Positions 36,664 to 48,297 of a stretch of 64,000 nucleotides of DNA are shown here, one piece after another. The stretch spans positions 100,735,381 to 100,799,380 of the forward strand of contig JALJCS010000001.1 of the NCBI GenBank assembly GCA_023055355.1, in the 5' to 3' direction. The position numbers and the translations under genes were made by a program. Origin of the DNA: Agelaius tricolor. Lineage: Eukaryota; Chordata; Aves; Passeriformes; Icteridae. The notes under the pieces are model-generated. The model was not told where the DNA came from and did not search any database. It was given only the letters and a program-made list of their open reading frames with translations. Numbering within the stretch: the first letter of the stretch is position 1; each line of letters opens with the position of its first letter.

Positions 36664-39515
36664 ACAGGAAAATTTTGCACATGTACAACAATGAATGAAA
36701 AAAATGAATATATTATTTGACTGTTGTAATGGGCGGAATATACATTAGTTGGACAAGATTGTGGAATAACCAAGGATCCTGAGGTGGCTGGTACAAGAGG
36801 GCCATACCTGCAATACTAAGCTAAAGCATATTTGCAGTACATCACTCAAAATATCCACAAGAATAACCATGGACTTTGGAGTCATTGCTCCCCTGCAAAT
36901 ATATTAGGACACAATTCTTAAGTTCTTGGGAATCAGATATACCTAGAGCTACCCTGGAAGCAGTATTCTAAAGGCATGTAAAGGCAGAGTATTCTGCTGC
37001 TAGGATGTTAAATAAATAAAAGCATTAACTTTTATCTACAGTCGGTCTAAACTTGCAACAAAGCAAGTACACAGTCTTCTGAAACTTTTCCTTGTCTTGT
37101 ACACTTCCCTAAGCAAATTAGTCTAAATTAAGTAGTTTGACCTTTGTTCAGGATTTCTTCTACAATATTTATTAAAAAATGTTTACAAAAAATTATAGAC
37201 GCAAATATTTTGGAGGGATCAGTATACTCGTTGCAGAATTGTCATGTTAATGGCATCTTGCAATTAATTATCTTGAAATTATCTTGCAAGAACTGATTGA
37301 AATTCAGGAAAGTAAATTCAGGATAGCACTTCCAAACAGAAATAGTTAATTATGCACATTCACGATGGGTCCCAACAGGTTCTTAATTATTTCACACTGC
37401 AAAGGGAGCAACCCTCATTGCATTTATATATAACCTGTAAGACATGTGAAACACTCTTTGAGCTGTTGATAAAGCCTTAGCTATATTGCAAATGAGCATA
37501 CATCTAAAATTATCAGGGAATTTGAGATTGCTTTGACTGCATTATTCAGAAGTCTGACAAATTTAAAACAATTCTAAAAACTTTACTAAACTGATATTTC
37601 ATTAACAATGCTAACAGTTTATTTTATTTATTCAATTAGTAGTAGTAATATTAACTAGTCTTAACACTTCATTCTTTTAGGATATTGCTGCTCTTCTCTA
37701 CCTATATACAACTGTTAATTGTTAACACCTATATCACATGTGAGCTGCAATTGTACAGCACCAGGGTGCTGATGCTGCATATTTAGCAGTGATAGGCCAT
37801 GGATCTGGGGGCTTCTTGGTCTCCAGGCTTATTCACAGAGTCTGCTCCTTTTATTTTTACTCATTGTTTTGCAAAATTTTCACTGCTGGGGTCACTGCAT
37901 AAACATTTTCCAATGTCTGCTGTGTGAAGAGCACAGACCTCTGTTTGCTGGTTTAGTGGTCAACTTGCCCACACTCTTCAGTAAAAGGCCCATACTTGGT
38001 GTTAAGGTATGTCAGCACAATGTCACAAAATATTTACATTATTTTAGTACATGTAGATTTCAATTCAAGATAATTATTGTATCCTAATTAATATGTTTTT
38101 ATAATTTACATCACAAGCCTTTTCTCTGATCACAGTCAGAAATACCTGTCTGGTTTGGGGCATGAAAATTAAAAAGACATGTGAGTATATCACAAAAAAT
38201 CCAGAAAAACCAGTGAAAATGATTGGAGATTTAGGAAACTTGGTTATGAAAAAACTTGGGCAAAACTAGGATTTTTCAGCCTATGATTTTATCTTTTTTC
38301 CTCCATACTGCCTCTCTGAGTGTTTTTAAGCATGGACAGAGCACTTGCTAGCACCTGGCCTGGCACTGCAGCCCCATGATGCCATAGGTACTGCTGCAGA
38401 AAGCACTCTGTACAGGATTTATAGCAGACAAAGTTTATAGGCTAAAGGCTACTTGTCACAAAAACACACTAATATGTCTGTGACAGCTGGGCCAGAGGAC
38501 AAAATTGTGAAAGTTAGGAGAATGTTGGAAAATCCTGAAATCCCAGCTGCTGTGAGATTTCCCTTGTGGTTTGACTGACATCACTATAACCATGTGCTTG
38601 AGCTCTCCTTTCTGTGGTGAAGTTGAAATAGACATTGAAAAATAGAAATTGAAAACTGATCTTCTGTGAAAAAATACTTTTCAGTAAATTAGTTACAGAA
38701 GTCTTGTACACTTTCAAGAGGGTAGCCCTCAGTGTGAATATTGCTGACTGTTCTCTTGTTTGGAGGGCTGGAGATGTGTTGAGAGAATCTCAGCAGAATG
38801 AAGGCCACACAGGAGATTCTAACAAGGCCTTTGTAAGATTATGGCTATTTATTTCATGTTTTCTCACATATAAAAAAAACCCCAAACAAGTATTCTCAAT
38901 TTGTTAATATTATTTTAAGAATAAATAACTTCTTGCATGGTAAGATCCTATGGTTATAAGCCTCTGCTGTGTTCTGTGCATCACCCATGCCCACTAACAC
39001 CTGGCATGATGGGCTTTTGCTTAAAAAAACCCACAAATAAATAAGCATTAGAATTTGCAATTTTTTTTCTACCAATTATAAGGATGCATTGTCTGGGCTG
39101 AAGAACCTTCATCACTGGGGTGTATGACCCTGGATTTTCTAGATGTCTGTAAGGACAGGGGAAGAAACCCTTCCCAGCACAAAAATCAATACCATTGTTC
39201 ATGATGAGCAAGTATTTCTATGTCTGTCTTCTAATGATTCTATCTTTATAATTCACAGGGCTTCAGTGAGACTTACATGCTGTTATGTGGGGATAAAACT
39301 TGATTTATAATCTTTAAGCTATGATATAAATTAATTTTGGTGATAGCTTTCTTTACCACTCTTTCTTCTGTGGGAAGTGGCTGAGTAGTTTTTTAAAGAC
39401 AATTTGAAAATATTGTCTTTCTGTACATCACCTGGCCAGCTCTGTTTTTCTGGAAAATTTAAAAACATTTCTTTACATGCTGCTGAATCACACAAGCCTT
39501 CTCTTGTGTGAAAAT
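36664..39515. other. AT-rich stretch, no gene seen
   Basis: About 2.85 kb. No gene or transposon was identified. Around 37480-37500 an octamer-like 'tattgcaaatgagc' occurs; around 37740-37800 the sequence is less AT-rich. Neither is enough to call a feature. Confidence 0.5.
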
Positions 39516-39584
39516 TGTCCTATCCCAAAGATACCCTGGAAAGATATCCCAAAGAAATGTGTCCTATCCCAAAGATACCCTGGA
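39516..39584 (+). repeat. Direct repeat, 25 bp identical, 44-bp period
   Basis: 'tgtcctatcccaaagatacc' plus 'ctgga' occurs at 39516-39540 and again at 39560-39584, identical over 25 bases. A third partial copy ('gatatcccaaag') lies in the spacer. Confidence 0.93.
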
Positions 39585-39867
39585 GCTGACAGATTATAGT
39601 CCTACACAGACCTAATATTGTTTCTCAAGAGACTGAAATACAAAAACGCCATTTACATTCTATCCTCATATAGGACAGATGTAGGATCCTCACATAGCAT
39701 AAGCACATTAGATGGGAAAGGCTAGACTTTGGCCCATAAATCTTATGTCTGTTATAAAATACTTACAGGTCCTTGTTGGGCCTGCATGAATGGCAGCAGC
39801 TGTTGGACTTGGCTGTACTCTATGACTACAAAAGCAATATGGAGCACTGAGAATTTATTTAGTTTTA

Positions 39868-40003
39868 ATCATAGAATCATTGAATGGCTTGGATTAGAAG
39901 GGACCTTAAGGATCATCTAGTTCCAGCCCTCCTCCAATGTAAAGGGATTCCTTCCACCAGACCATGTTGCTCAAAGCTCCATCCTGCCTGGCCTTGAATA
40001 CAT
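39868..40003 (-). mobile_element. CR1 LINE 3' end fragment
   Basis: It opens with the CR1 terminal tail on the minus strand, 'atcatagaatcattgaatgg', then 'agaagggaccttaaggatc', 'atctagttccagccc', 'ttccaccagaccatgttgc' and 'catcctgcctggccttgaa'. About 135 bp remain; the rest of the element is missing. Confidence 0.9.
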
Positions 40004-41746
40004 TTACACAATTTGCAACATTAATCTAAAGTTTTCGTCTCATAAACCATTGCAGTAGATGGAAATGTAGCCATCAAAATAGTGAAACCTGTGTAACTAA
40101 TACATATAGTCTGACCTTGCTCTCCAGAAGAGGGCTTTAGAAGCCTTTGCCATGTAAGAATACATTAAAAAAAAAATCACCTATTAGGAATATAAATATT
40201 TTACATTCTTCTACTCAGTGCTAGAAAATCTGACACTAAGAGGTGAAATGCAGTTATTGCTCGAAAAGCAGTTATCCTACCCTCATTTTAAAAAAGAACA
40301 CATCTGCAGACTTTGTTCCTTTGTCCATTGTGGTTTTCTTTCTCTGTCAGTTATCTGTTCCTGATTTTTCTCCTTTTATTCATCAGTGGATTTGATCTCA
40401 GCAATATTGCAACTTTGTCTGATCTTCATCTTCAGTTGAGCAGAGGGAATGTTTTAATTTGTTTGTTTTTCCATTGTGGCTATTTTATATTCTATGTTTT
40501 AAATTTTTTTTTAAAGAAAGACTCATGTTTAAAAGCAAGATCTACACAAATTGCACTAAGTACATTTTTATATACTATTTTATGCCCTCTCTTGGCAGTA
40601 AAAGTCAATTCTGAATTGCTTTAGCAAGAACTATAAAAATGTAAATTGCCAAGATCTGATTTGGTCTCATTGCCTGAGCTGAGTTCTAACAGCTAAATCT
40701 AGAATATATAGCTGCTGAAGCTTATTAATACAGGATAATTTACATATTCAGAAGGATCCTGTTGTAGTCTGCTCTTCTCAGTTAATATAAGATGAATGAG
40801 AAAAAAGCTTCAGGGGACATCTAAACAAGGTTCTAAATTTGAAAATTTTGCCTTCATGTAAAATTTAGAATTATATCAGCTTATAGGGGCTCATTCCCCC
40901 TTTTTTATTTTTTGAAGGGGGTTTCAAATACTGAAATATATTATTTCATATAGGTTGAGATTTTCAAAAAAAAAAAAAAAGAAACCTAAAGATATTACTT
41001 TTTCTTTGATCCTTAATGATCCAAATCAAATGTAATAAAATTTTCCAATCATCTCTCTGTGATTTTGCAAGGAAGAGGTGTATGTATCCTAAAAGTCATA
41101 CTCTGTATTTTTGCAGGAATTTTGTAAAATTATTCCAGCTTATGCTACAATGTAGTGAAATAGAGAAAACTATGGATTTCTCCCTCTATTAACTGTTTGA
41201 TATTAGATCCTGATCCAGCCAGTCATATGTGTACTCTGCACAAAAATAACCTTCAGCAAAAGGAAATTGCAAGAACACATAAAGATAAAAATGTTTATAT
41301 ATTTCACATATTGTACATAGTAGTTGTGCAAGTAGTGATATTTACATCATAAGTGGACATTCTTTTAATTTAAATAGGCTACTTAAACCCCATCAATTTT
41401 TCAGTAGAAGCAGCTTGTCAGTAATAATCTGATTGATTTCAACATGAGAAGATAGACTCCGCAAAAAGCTCAAGATGTTAAACAAATTTCATGGTCCAAT
41501 AAACATAAATTTGACAGATGGAACTTGCTGGCACAGGATCTTTTCAATCTTATGATTCAAAACAGACCAGACATTTGTGTAGATGTTATCTTCAGACCAG
41601 CTACCTAGAATGGAATTGACAAACAGAGTGAAATCCCATAAACTGTTTACCAGCTGCCATCAATTATACAATTTTGGTATTCTTGGATATCTGTGGGTAG
41701 CACAGCCAGCAAGCAGAGCTATATGGAGCTAATCTAGTACTGCTCA
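40004..41746. other. AT-rich stretch, no gene seen
   Basis: About 1.7 kb with no recognised gene or repeat. A T-rich 103-codon open frame (40313-40624) is hydrophobic only because of T-richness. A-runs occur near 40964-40980. Confidence 0.5.
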
Positions 41747-42140
41747 GGTCACATCAAATGGTTCCAGACTGCCCAGCTCACATCACATTGTCACCATATT
41801 GCAAAGCTCCCATACCTTTTCAGTGATTTCTCATGTGCAGCTCCTCACAGCACTAACTTCTTCTTCTTCACAAAGCAAACTCTAACTCTTTCCACAGCAC
41901 AACCACCAAACTCCATCTCTCTCCTCACCCACCTAACCCACTCTTTTGTAGCACTCTTCTTCTTACTGGACACAGCTGTGGCCTATTAAGGGCAGGCCTG
42001 CTCCTAATCTTTGGTGATTGGTACAGCTGTAACTCCTCAGAGGGGAGATTACCTTCTGTACTATTCTCTTACATTCTATCCCTCCACAACATCAAATGCT
42101 TCCAGACTGCCCAGCTCACAGGTCATATCAAATGATTCCA
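41747..42140 (+). repeat. Short minisatellite (~36-bp unit, about 2.5 copies) split by an LTR
   Basis: Unit one, 41751-41782, and unit two, 42089-42120, share 31 of 32 bases ('acatcaaatg', then 'ttccagactgcccagctcac'). A third partial unit 'ggtcatatcaaatgattcc' follows at 42121-42140, and 'ggtc' also precedes unit one. The 300-bp LTR sits between units one and two. Removing the LTR and one 'acat' leaves a continuous tandem array. Confidence 0.85.
41785..42092 (-). mobile_element. Short solo LTR (300 bp) with 4-bp target duplication
   Basis: The body 41789-42088 begins 'tgtcaccatattgc' and ends 'tatccctccaca' on the plus strand, so termini are TG...CA. It is flanked by 'acat' at 41785-41788 and 42089-42092. 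It is the same family as 7633-7916: shared blocks are 'ccatacct', 'tttctcatg', 'ctcacagca', 'aacccac', 'cacagctg' and 'cattaag'/'attaagg'. The TATA-like block in the 7.6-kb copy is degraded here ('ctcttttgtagc'). A 4-bp target duplication fits class I endogenous retroviruses; ERVK copies usually give 6 bp and ERVL copies 5 bp. Orientation is inferred as minus from the related copy. Confidence 0.78.
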
Positions 42141-43999
42141 GTGTCAGGCTCCCACCTTCAGCAGAGCTGCCCCACATCTTTCAGATATATCACTTCTAAA
42201 GACTTTGGTTAAGAACACATCAGACCTCTAGGTATTCTCAAGAAGGGAGAAACAGATTGTTAGTAGGAAGAATGTACTTCCATTTAAACTATTTGGTGAT
42301 TTTTCCACTCTTTTCTTTATATAAACCTAATTTTCACTATAATAATTGTTCAATGAACTTCAAGTGAAGTGAATGATTGCGGATGGGATAAAGCAGCAGT
42401 TTACAATCTAAATTCTGTGGTTACTGCTCTGGTTATTGAAATTTTTGTGTAAGAAGAGAATATATGATGGGACTTTATCCTGAGGAAATGTGTTGCCAGT
42501 GCACAAAGATGCACAAAATTTAAGCTAAACTGTCGGGGTATATGTTATTAAAATATGAGAGACATGTGAAGTCTAGTAAAGCCATGGACATTTAGACTTG
42601 CCAAGATTTACAAAAATACTTTCAAAACACTGTAGAATGGGTAGTTCTAATAGTATTGACATAATTTATTATTCTCCTCATTATATTATCAATGAAGAGA
42701 ATGCTGGCTAATATACACTGAATTTTTCCTAAAAAGCAAATATAATTTCTTCCAGATTGGCACTGAAATCGCACAAACAATTCACACTTAGAAAAGCAGG
42801 GATCTATATCAAAATATTTGACAAATTTACATAAAATTTTAATTACTTTAAGAAGAGATAATATAATATTTAATTTTTATACAGCAAACTTCAAATAATG
42901 AATTATTCTTCCTCTTAATTCACATTTATACAATTCATTCATTTTATCATCCCTCTAACATGCCATAAAGCTAGCTGTTGACTGCTCAGAAAATGGATAT
43001 AGCAGTAGCAAAAAGCCAATAGTGATAATGTATAGCATTTCTTTTATATATTGCTCCCCCACTTTGTGGGTATGCCATCATTTCTACAGATCCCTTAGCT
43101 GGTATCAGGTAAAATATTTGGCTCTGCAAATTGCACCAAAGGAGTCTTTTGTTATGCCCTCAAATTTTTGTTTACAGGGAAGCAAGCAATCACAGACTTT
43201 TTCAGAGCCACAGAAAAACTTTGGCACCCCACAAGTCACTCAGGAAAGTGCATATCACCAGCAATAAGATGGCAGCAGGTACTTTAACTTGACCCCTTTT
43301 ATCCACACAAAGAGACAGCATTTGTGACTCAGATTAAAAAACCACACTTGACACAACAGTGCTTAGGTAGACGAGCATTCTTTGCTAGTAGAGTTTACGA
43401 TATCTTGGTTATATCTCATTCTGACACTTTAATTATAAACTTAGACTTAATGCTTTTATCTTTTCTATTCTGTGATAAATGCAAGCAGTAGTTTAGTTGA
43501 GGTTTCTAAACATATTCAGACACTTTAAGATGCAGACAAAACTGTAGTAGGATTTACGAAATGCTGTAGAAACTAATTAGGAATTTAATAGCCAGGTGCT
43601 TCTGAAATTCAAATTGGGTGGATATTTAAATTTTTAACAGCCCCTTTCAAATAAAAAACTAAGTAGTATAGGCTCTAGAAAAAAATAAGGATATTTATTT
43701 AATCTTTTAAATCAAATTTCAAATTTAATAGGCTGAGAAAATTTATTTATTTTGTTGTTTATGTCTCTGATTCAGATTGCTTTGCTCTTTATGTAGCAGA
43801 GCAGTGAAAATCCCCACATGCAATAATGCAATTCAGTGCAATTTATTTTTCATAGTGGCTTTTATATCATATACTCTAAAACCATCCATTTTTTGTATGA
43901 TAGACCTTATGACAGTGAACAATGAACACTTTAACAACAGTAAATATATTTTATTTTCAAAGTAGATAATTTGTGACATCCTGGGAGAAAAAAAGTAGC
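42141..43999. other. AT-rich stretch, no gene seen
   Basis: About 1.9 kb without a recognised gene or repeat. Confidence 0.5.
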
Positions 44000-45069
44000 T
44001 GTGGAGGTTTGACACTGTCTGGGTGCCAGGTGCCCACCAAATCTGCTCTACCTTTCTCAGCTGGACAGGAAAGAGAAAATGTAACACAGGGCACGTGGGT
44101 TGAGATCAGAGCAGGGAGGGATCACTCACCAGTGAATGTCATGGGCAAAACAGGTTTGACTTGGGGAAATAATTTTAATTTATGAAAAACCAATGGGAGA
44201 ACAATAATGAAAAATAAAATGAAATCTTAAAAACACCTTCCCCCTATTGGTGCCTTGTTCACAGCCTCAGGTGCAGTCCACAATTCTCTACCGACTGCCA
44301 GTGCAGCAGCACAGGAACATGAGCTGTGGTCATTTCTTCACCTGTTGTCTCTGCACCTCCCTCCTCCTCAGGGGAAGGACTCCCCACACTCTTGCCCTGA
44401 TTCAGAGAGGGGGGCCCCTCCCATGGGAGACAGTCCTCCATGAGCTTCTCCAAAGTGTGTCCTTCCCCAAGTTGCAGTTCTTTGTGAACTGCTCCAGCAT
44501 TGCCTTTCCATGGCGTGCAGTCCTTCAGGAACAGCCTGGGTCCCTAAAGGGTCACAGAGCTGCCCCAGAGTGGGCTCCTCTCTCCCAGGGGCCACAGGTC
44601 CTGCCAGGACCCTGTTCCAGTGCAGGCTTCCCACCAGGTCCCTGCCTGCTTTGGGCACCCACCTGCTGCACCACAGACCTCCATGGACTGCAGGGGCACA
44701 GCTGCCTCACCAGGGGCTTCCCTGTGGGCTGCAAGAGAATCCCTGCTTTGGCACCTGGAGCACCTCCTCTCCCAGCTTCTTCACTCACCTTGGTGCCTGC
44801 AGAGTTGTTCCTCCCACATATTCTCACCCCTCTCTTCTCTGGCTGCAATTGCTTCTGCACTGTAACTTTTCCTCTTGCTTAACTGTGCTGTCCCAGGAGT
44901 TCTCCCACTGTCACTGCTGGGCTCATCCATGGCCTCTGGGGGGGTCAGTCTTGGAGCCAGCTGGCATTGGCTCTGTTGGACATGGAGGAAGCTTCTGGCA
45001 GCTTCTAACAGAGGACATCCTGGTGAGCCTCCTGATCCCAAATCCTGGTCACAAAAAGCCACTACAGCA
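44000..45069 (-). mobile_element. Avian LTR (~1.07 kb), minus orientation
   Basis: Read on the minus strand, the element runs from about 45069 to 44000 and ends 'cagtgtcaaacctccaca', a CA terminus. The plus-strand left edge 'tgtggaggtttgacactgtc' followed by 'tgggtgccaggtgcccacca' is a motif I know from avian ERVL-like LTRs. The A-rich and T-rich part 44150-44245 precedes it, and the GC-rich part 44250-45045 matches the 31.3-32.1-kb element in opposite orientation. Long open frames (211 codons plus strand 44247-44882; 193 and 152 codons in other frames) all lie in this GC-rich repeat and are read on both strands, so I do not call genes. No clear target duplication was found; flanks are 'gtagc' and 'ctaca'. 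Confidence 0.75.
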
Positions 45070-46037
45070 CTACACTGTATTTCAAGTGTAATATGAAAAG
45101 CCTTTTGATGGTGTTCCCAGTACAAAGTGAAAAAAAGCAATAAAGTAATATTTAGTAAGAAATTAAAATATGAAAACCTTCTAATAGATTTGGTTCTACA
45201 AGTGCATATGACTCTTAAGTTATAAAATTCACTGATCATTAATTTAGAATTTCCTTGTTATAAAAATGTAGTTTAAAAGTAGGAAAACTAAATTTGGTGA
45301 TTAGTGGAAGAGTAGTTTGTCTAGTTGGGGACAACTGAGTGAAATATTAAGATTAGATATGGTGGATGTATTTTCAACAAAATAACCTCAACTGGATAGT
45401 AAATTTTTGGCGTTCATATAACTGATGAGAAAGTATCTTTCTGTGCAGGAGTTCTTAGGGGTAGAGGTTAAATGTTGGTGCATATAAAAGAGACAAATGC
45501 CTCAGGATTTAAAATAAAGTCCTTGAAAGCAGTGATGGAGTTTCAAATCCCCTAATATGGTCAGTGCAATATGTTCTACATTGATTATCTGATTACAGCA
45601 CTATTGAATGTCATAGGAGGATTTTCTTTCAGTCTCTTCTTGTGACTTGTTCCATGCTGTATAAGATATCCATTACTTCTTTGGATCAAATTACTGTAAT
45701 CAATAGGTTTAAAAGTACCTTGCAGATAAAGATTTTGAACTAAAAAATATCATACGCTATTTAGAAATAGGAGATTCTCCTTCAGCGTTTTATTGAAAAA
45801 TAGCAAACTACTGAGTTTGGGGGTTCTTTTTATTTTCTTTTTTTACTTTTGATCAGAGTGGTGAGAGATTTTAATAACATTTTATTTCAATAAAGTCGAA
45901 TTTTTTTCCTGGAAGTTCACATTTCTAGCCCCTAAGTTCAAGAAAAGTTAACACAGTCTTAAAAAAACAATAGCTATGAGAAGGCATTTCACTTATTACT
46001 GAATCTGGGTGTTCTGAAGTCTCTGACATTTTGTATC
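45070..46037. other. AT-rich stretch, no gene seen
   Basis: About 970 bp without a recognised gene or repeat. Confidence 0.5.
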
Positions 46038-46068
46038 ATATTGGAATGATGAAATATCATTCCAATAT
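46038..46068. repeat. Perfect inverted repeat, 13-bp arms, 5-nt loop
   Basis: The left arm 'atattggaatgat' (46038-46050), loop 'gaaat' and right arm 'atcattccaatat' (46056-46068) are fully complementary. It lies alone in AT-rich DNA with no element recognised around it. Confidence 0.95.
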
Positions 46069-46659
46069 TTTGTGTAATGTGAAATTGTGCTTCATCCATT
46101 ACAAAATTACATATGTTTAATTCTTCAAGTTCTCAAGGAAAATATAGGAATGGCATCTTTATCTCTGAGGAGATTAGTATATTCTTAAATTTAAATAAAA
46201 GAACTACCTGTATAAAACTGTCAAAATGCCACCTTTCCAAGGAGAATTTCGACCACCTAGTTTCTAATGTTTACTGATGTCAAATGGTATTTTTTGAATT
46301 CCAAAACTGTTAAAGAAATCTCCTTCACAGTGATGGGCTGCTGAGAAGACTTCATAAATTAAATAAAACTTGTTAATTGCAGCTGAAACCTGAAACAGAT
46401 GCCTCTGTGACAGTGTGGATTCTAAATTTTGCTAAGCCTGTCTAGACCTGTATTTAACTTATATTCATGATCTGCAAAATTATTATGTTCTACAAATCCC
46501 AATGTATGTTTGAGATTTAAAATGACTGACCAGAAAAAAACCAGCTGGAGATGACTGTTGTAAAACAGATGCTGTGATAAAGCTCATCTGAAGCCTGATG
46601 GAATGATAATGTCTCCACTGACTGAAGGTGTGCATTATTACAGATATAACTGAAACAGT
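46069..46659. other. Unique stretch, nothing recognised
   Basis: About 590 bp leading up to a CR1 scrap. No gene or further repeat was seen. Confidence 0.5.
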
Positions 46660-46818
46660 CCAGAAGTGGAGCTGTTGTGCAGCCAGCATCCTTGAAAGTT
46701 TCCAGACCAAACTGGATAAAGCCCTGAGCAACCCAACCTGAGCAGAGTTTTGTCCCTGCTTCAAGAAGGGCTTGTACTGGAAACCTGCTGAGGTCCCTCC
46801 CAGCCTGAATTATCCCAT
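46660..46818 (+). mobile_element. Old CR1 LINE 3' end fragment
   Basis: 'cagaagtggagctgttgtgc', then 'catccttgaaagtttccaga', 'actggataaagccctgagca', 'gctgaggtccctcccagcc' and 'tgaattatccca' follow the CR1 3' untranslated order in plus orientation. The 'gacaaagccctgagcaacc' and 'cctgaattattct' wording marks a subfamily different from the copy at 5480-5992. About 160 bp remain. Confidence 0.82.
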
Positions 46819-48263
46819 AACTTTTGGTATAAACCCTGTTTGCACTTTGTAATGGCACAGATTTCTCAGATTGTTCTGGGTTCCCAGAATTTTGGTATTG
46901 TTGCACGGACAGCCACATACAAATTGTTAAAAAAATTATATATAATTCATGGAATTTTGAATGGGATAATGCTCAGTATCTTAAATCAGTCAACTGCCTC
47001 TAGTATGCAGAGATTACCTGGGGAACTATCAGTACACAGTGTGGATAGTCACAGTGCCACAAACTTTTAAAAACTGTCTGCACTAAGGATGTAATTTTAA
47101 AAAATCTTGGCTTTCATCCTTATGAAACTCTATATATATTGCCACAGTGTTTGTGAAGAATTAATCTTTTATCTTCACATATGTAGGATACATAGCTTAG
47201 TAATATATCTTGGAGTTGAGAGCCTGTATGCTTTCAGTAGAGATCATTCCAATATGATACATTAGGCTTGAATTATGATCTCAGAAAAGCAAGATGATTT
47301 TTTTTGGAATGCAAGTCTACATCCTCTGTAAAAGAGGGACAAAGAGCACTTACTTCTTCTATTCTTTCTGTGAGGAATGTTGCATCCTTCATAAACACCC
47401 TCTTCACCTTATTTGGAGATATTTCAATATTTTATTCAAATATAAAAGAAAGTATATTATATATTCAAAATGAGTTAGTGATATCTAGAAGAAAAACAAA
47501 TAGATCAAGACAATGAGTTTTATGTTTGTGACAAAGAGATAAAACTGTCAAGCTTGTTCCACAAAGACTCTGTTTTGTCTCTCTACACGTCCACTCTCAT
47601 AATTTGAGTGTTGTGAGCCAGACTATGGTGTAGATTATGTCTGACCTGGCTGGCACGAAGAAAGCTCTGCTGAAGAAATGCATTTTTAGACTACTGTGTA
47701 ATACATACCCTTCATCAAGGAAGATTAAAACATCAATCTCTTGGTAATTTCCTAATTATATGGATAAGATATATTATTTTAAACAACCTGTTAGAAATCT
47801 ATCATCTTTGGGACTATGGACTCTCAAGGTATCACAGGCAGCTAAAGACAGGCTAATCAAATAGATTTTTAAGCTCAGTTCATCCTTCTCTGCATAACTC
47901 AATTCAGGGTTTGAATGTTATCACGGAAAATATTGTGTATTTGCACAGTACCAACAGTTCATTAGTACTCTTTCCAATAAATATTACATGAAAACCAAAT
48001 CCTAACAGACTTTTAGCCACAGCCTTTTACATTACTAAAATAAGCTATCTAACATTTTGAAATTCTTTCATAAACACAAATAAGACATTTTTCTTATTTT
48101 AAATTTCCACGTCATCTAACTTATACTGTTATTCTTGAACTATTTCTGTTGTTGGGCACTTGATATTTTATTTAATATAACATACTCTATTGGTTAACAT
48201 TACATCTACATTACTCAGAATATCATTTTCATATTCCATAGATTTATTCATTACACTTTATAA

Positions 48264-48264
<1 letters not shown>
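46819..48264. other. AT-rich stretch, no gene seen
   Basis: About 1.45 kb without a recognised gene or repeat. Confidence 0.5.

Positions 48265-48294
<30 letters not shown>
48265..48294 (+). repeat. (TG)15 microsatellite
   Basis: Fifteen uninterrupted TG units. Confidence 0.98.

Positions 48295-48297
<3 letters not shown>

Noticed and set aside
44247..44882. 211-codon plus-strand open frame, longest in the window
   Set aside because: It lies wholly inside a GC-rich LTR and runs antisense to the element; several other long frames overlap it on both strands, and no protein similarity was recognised.
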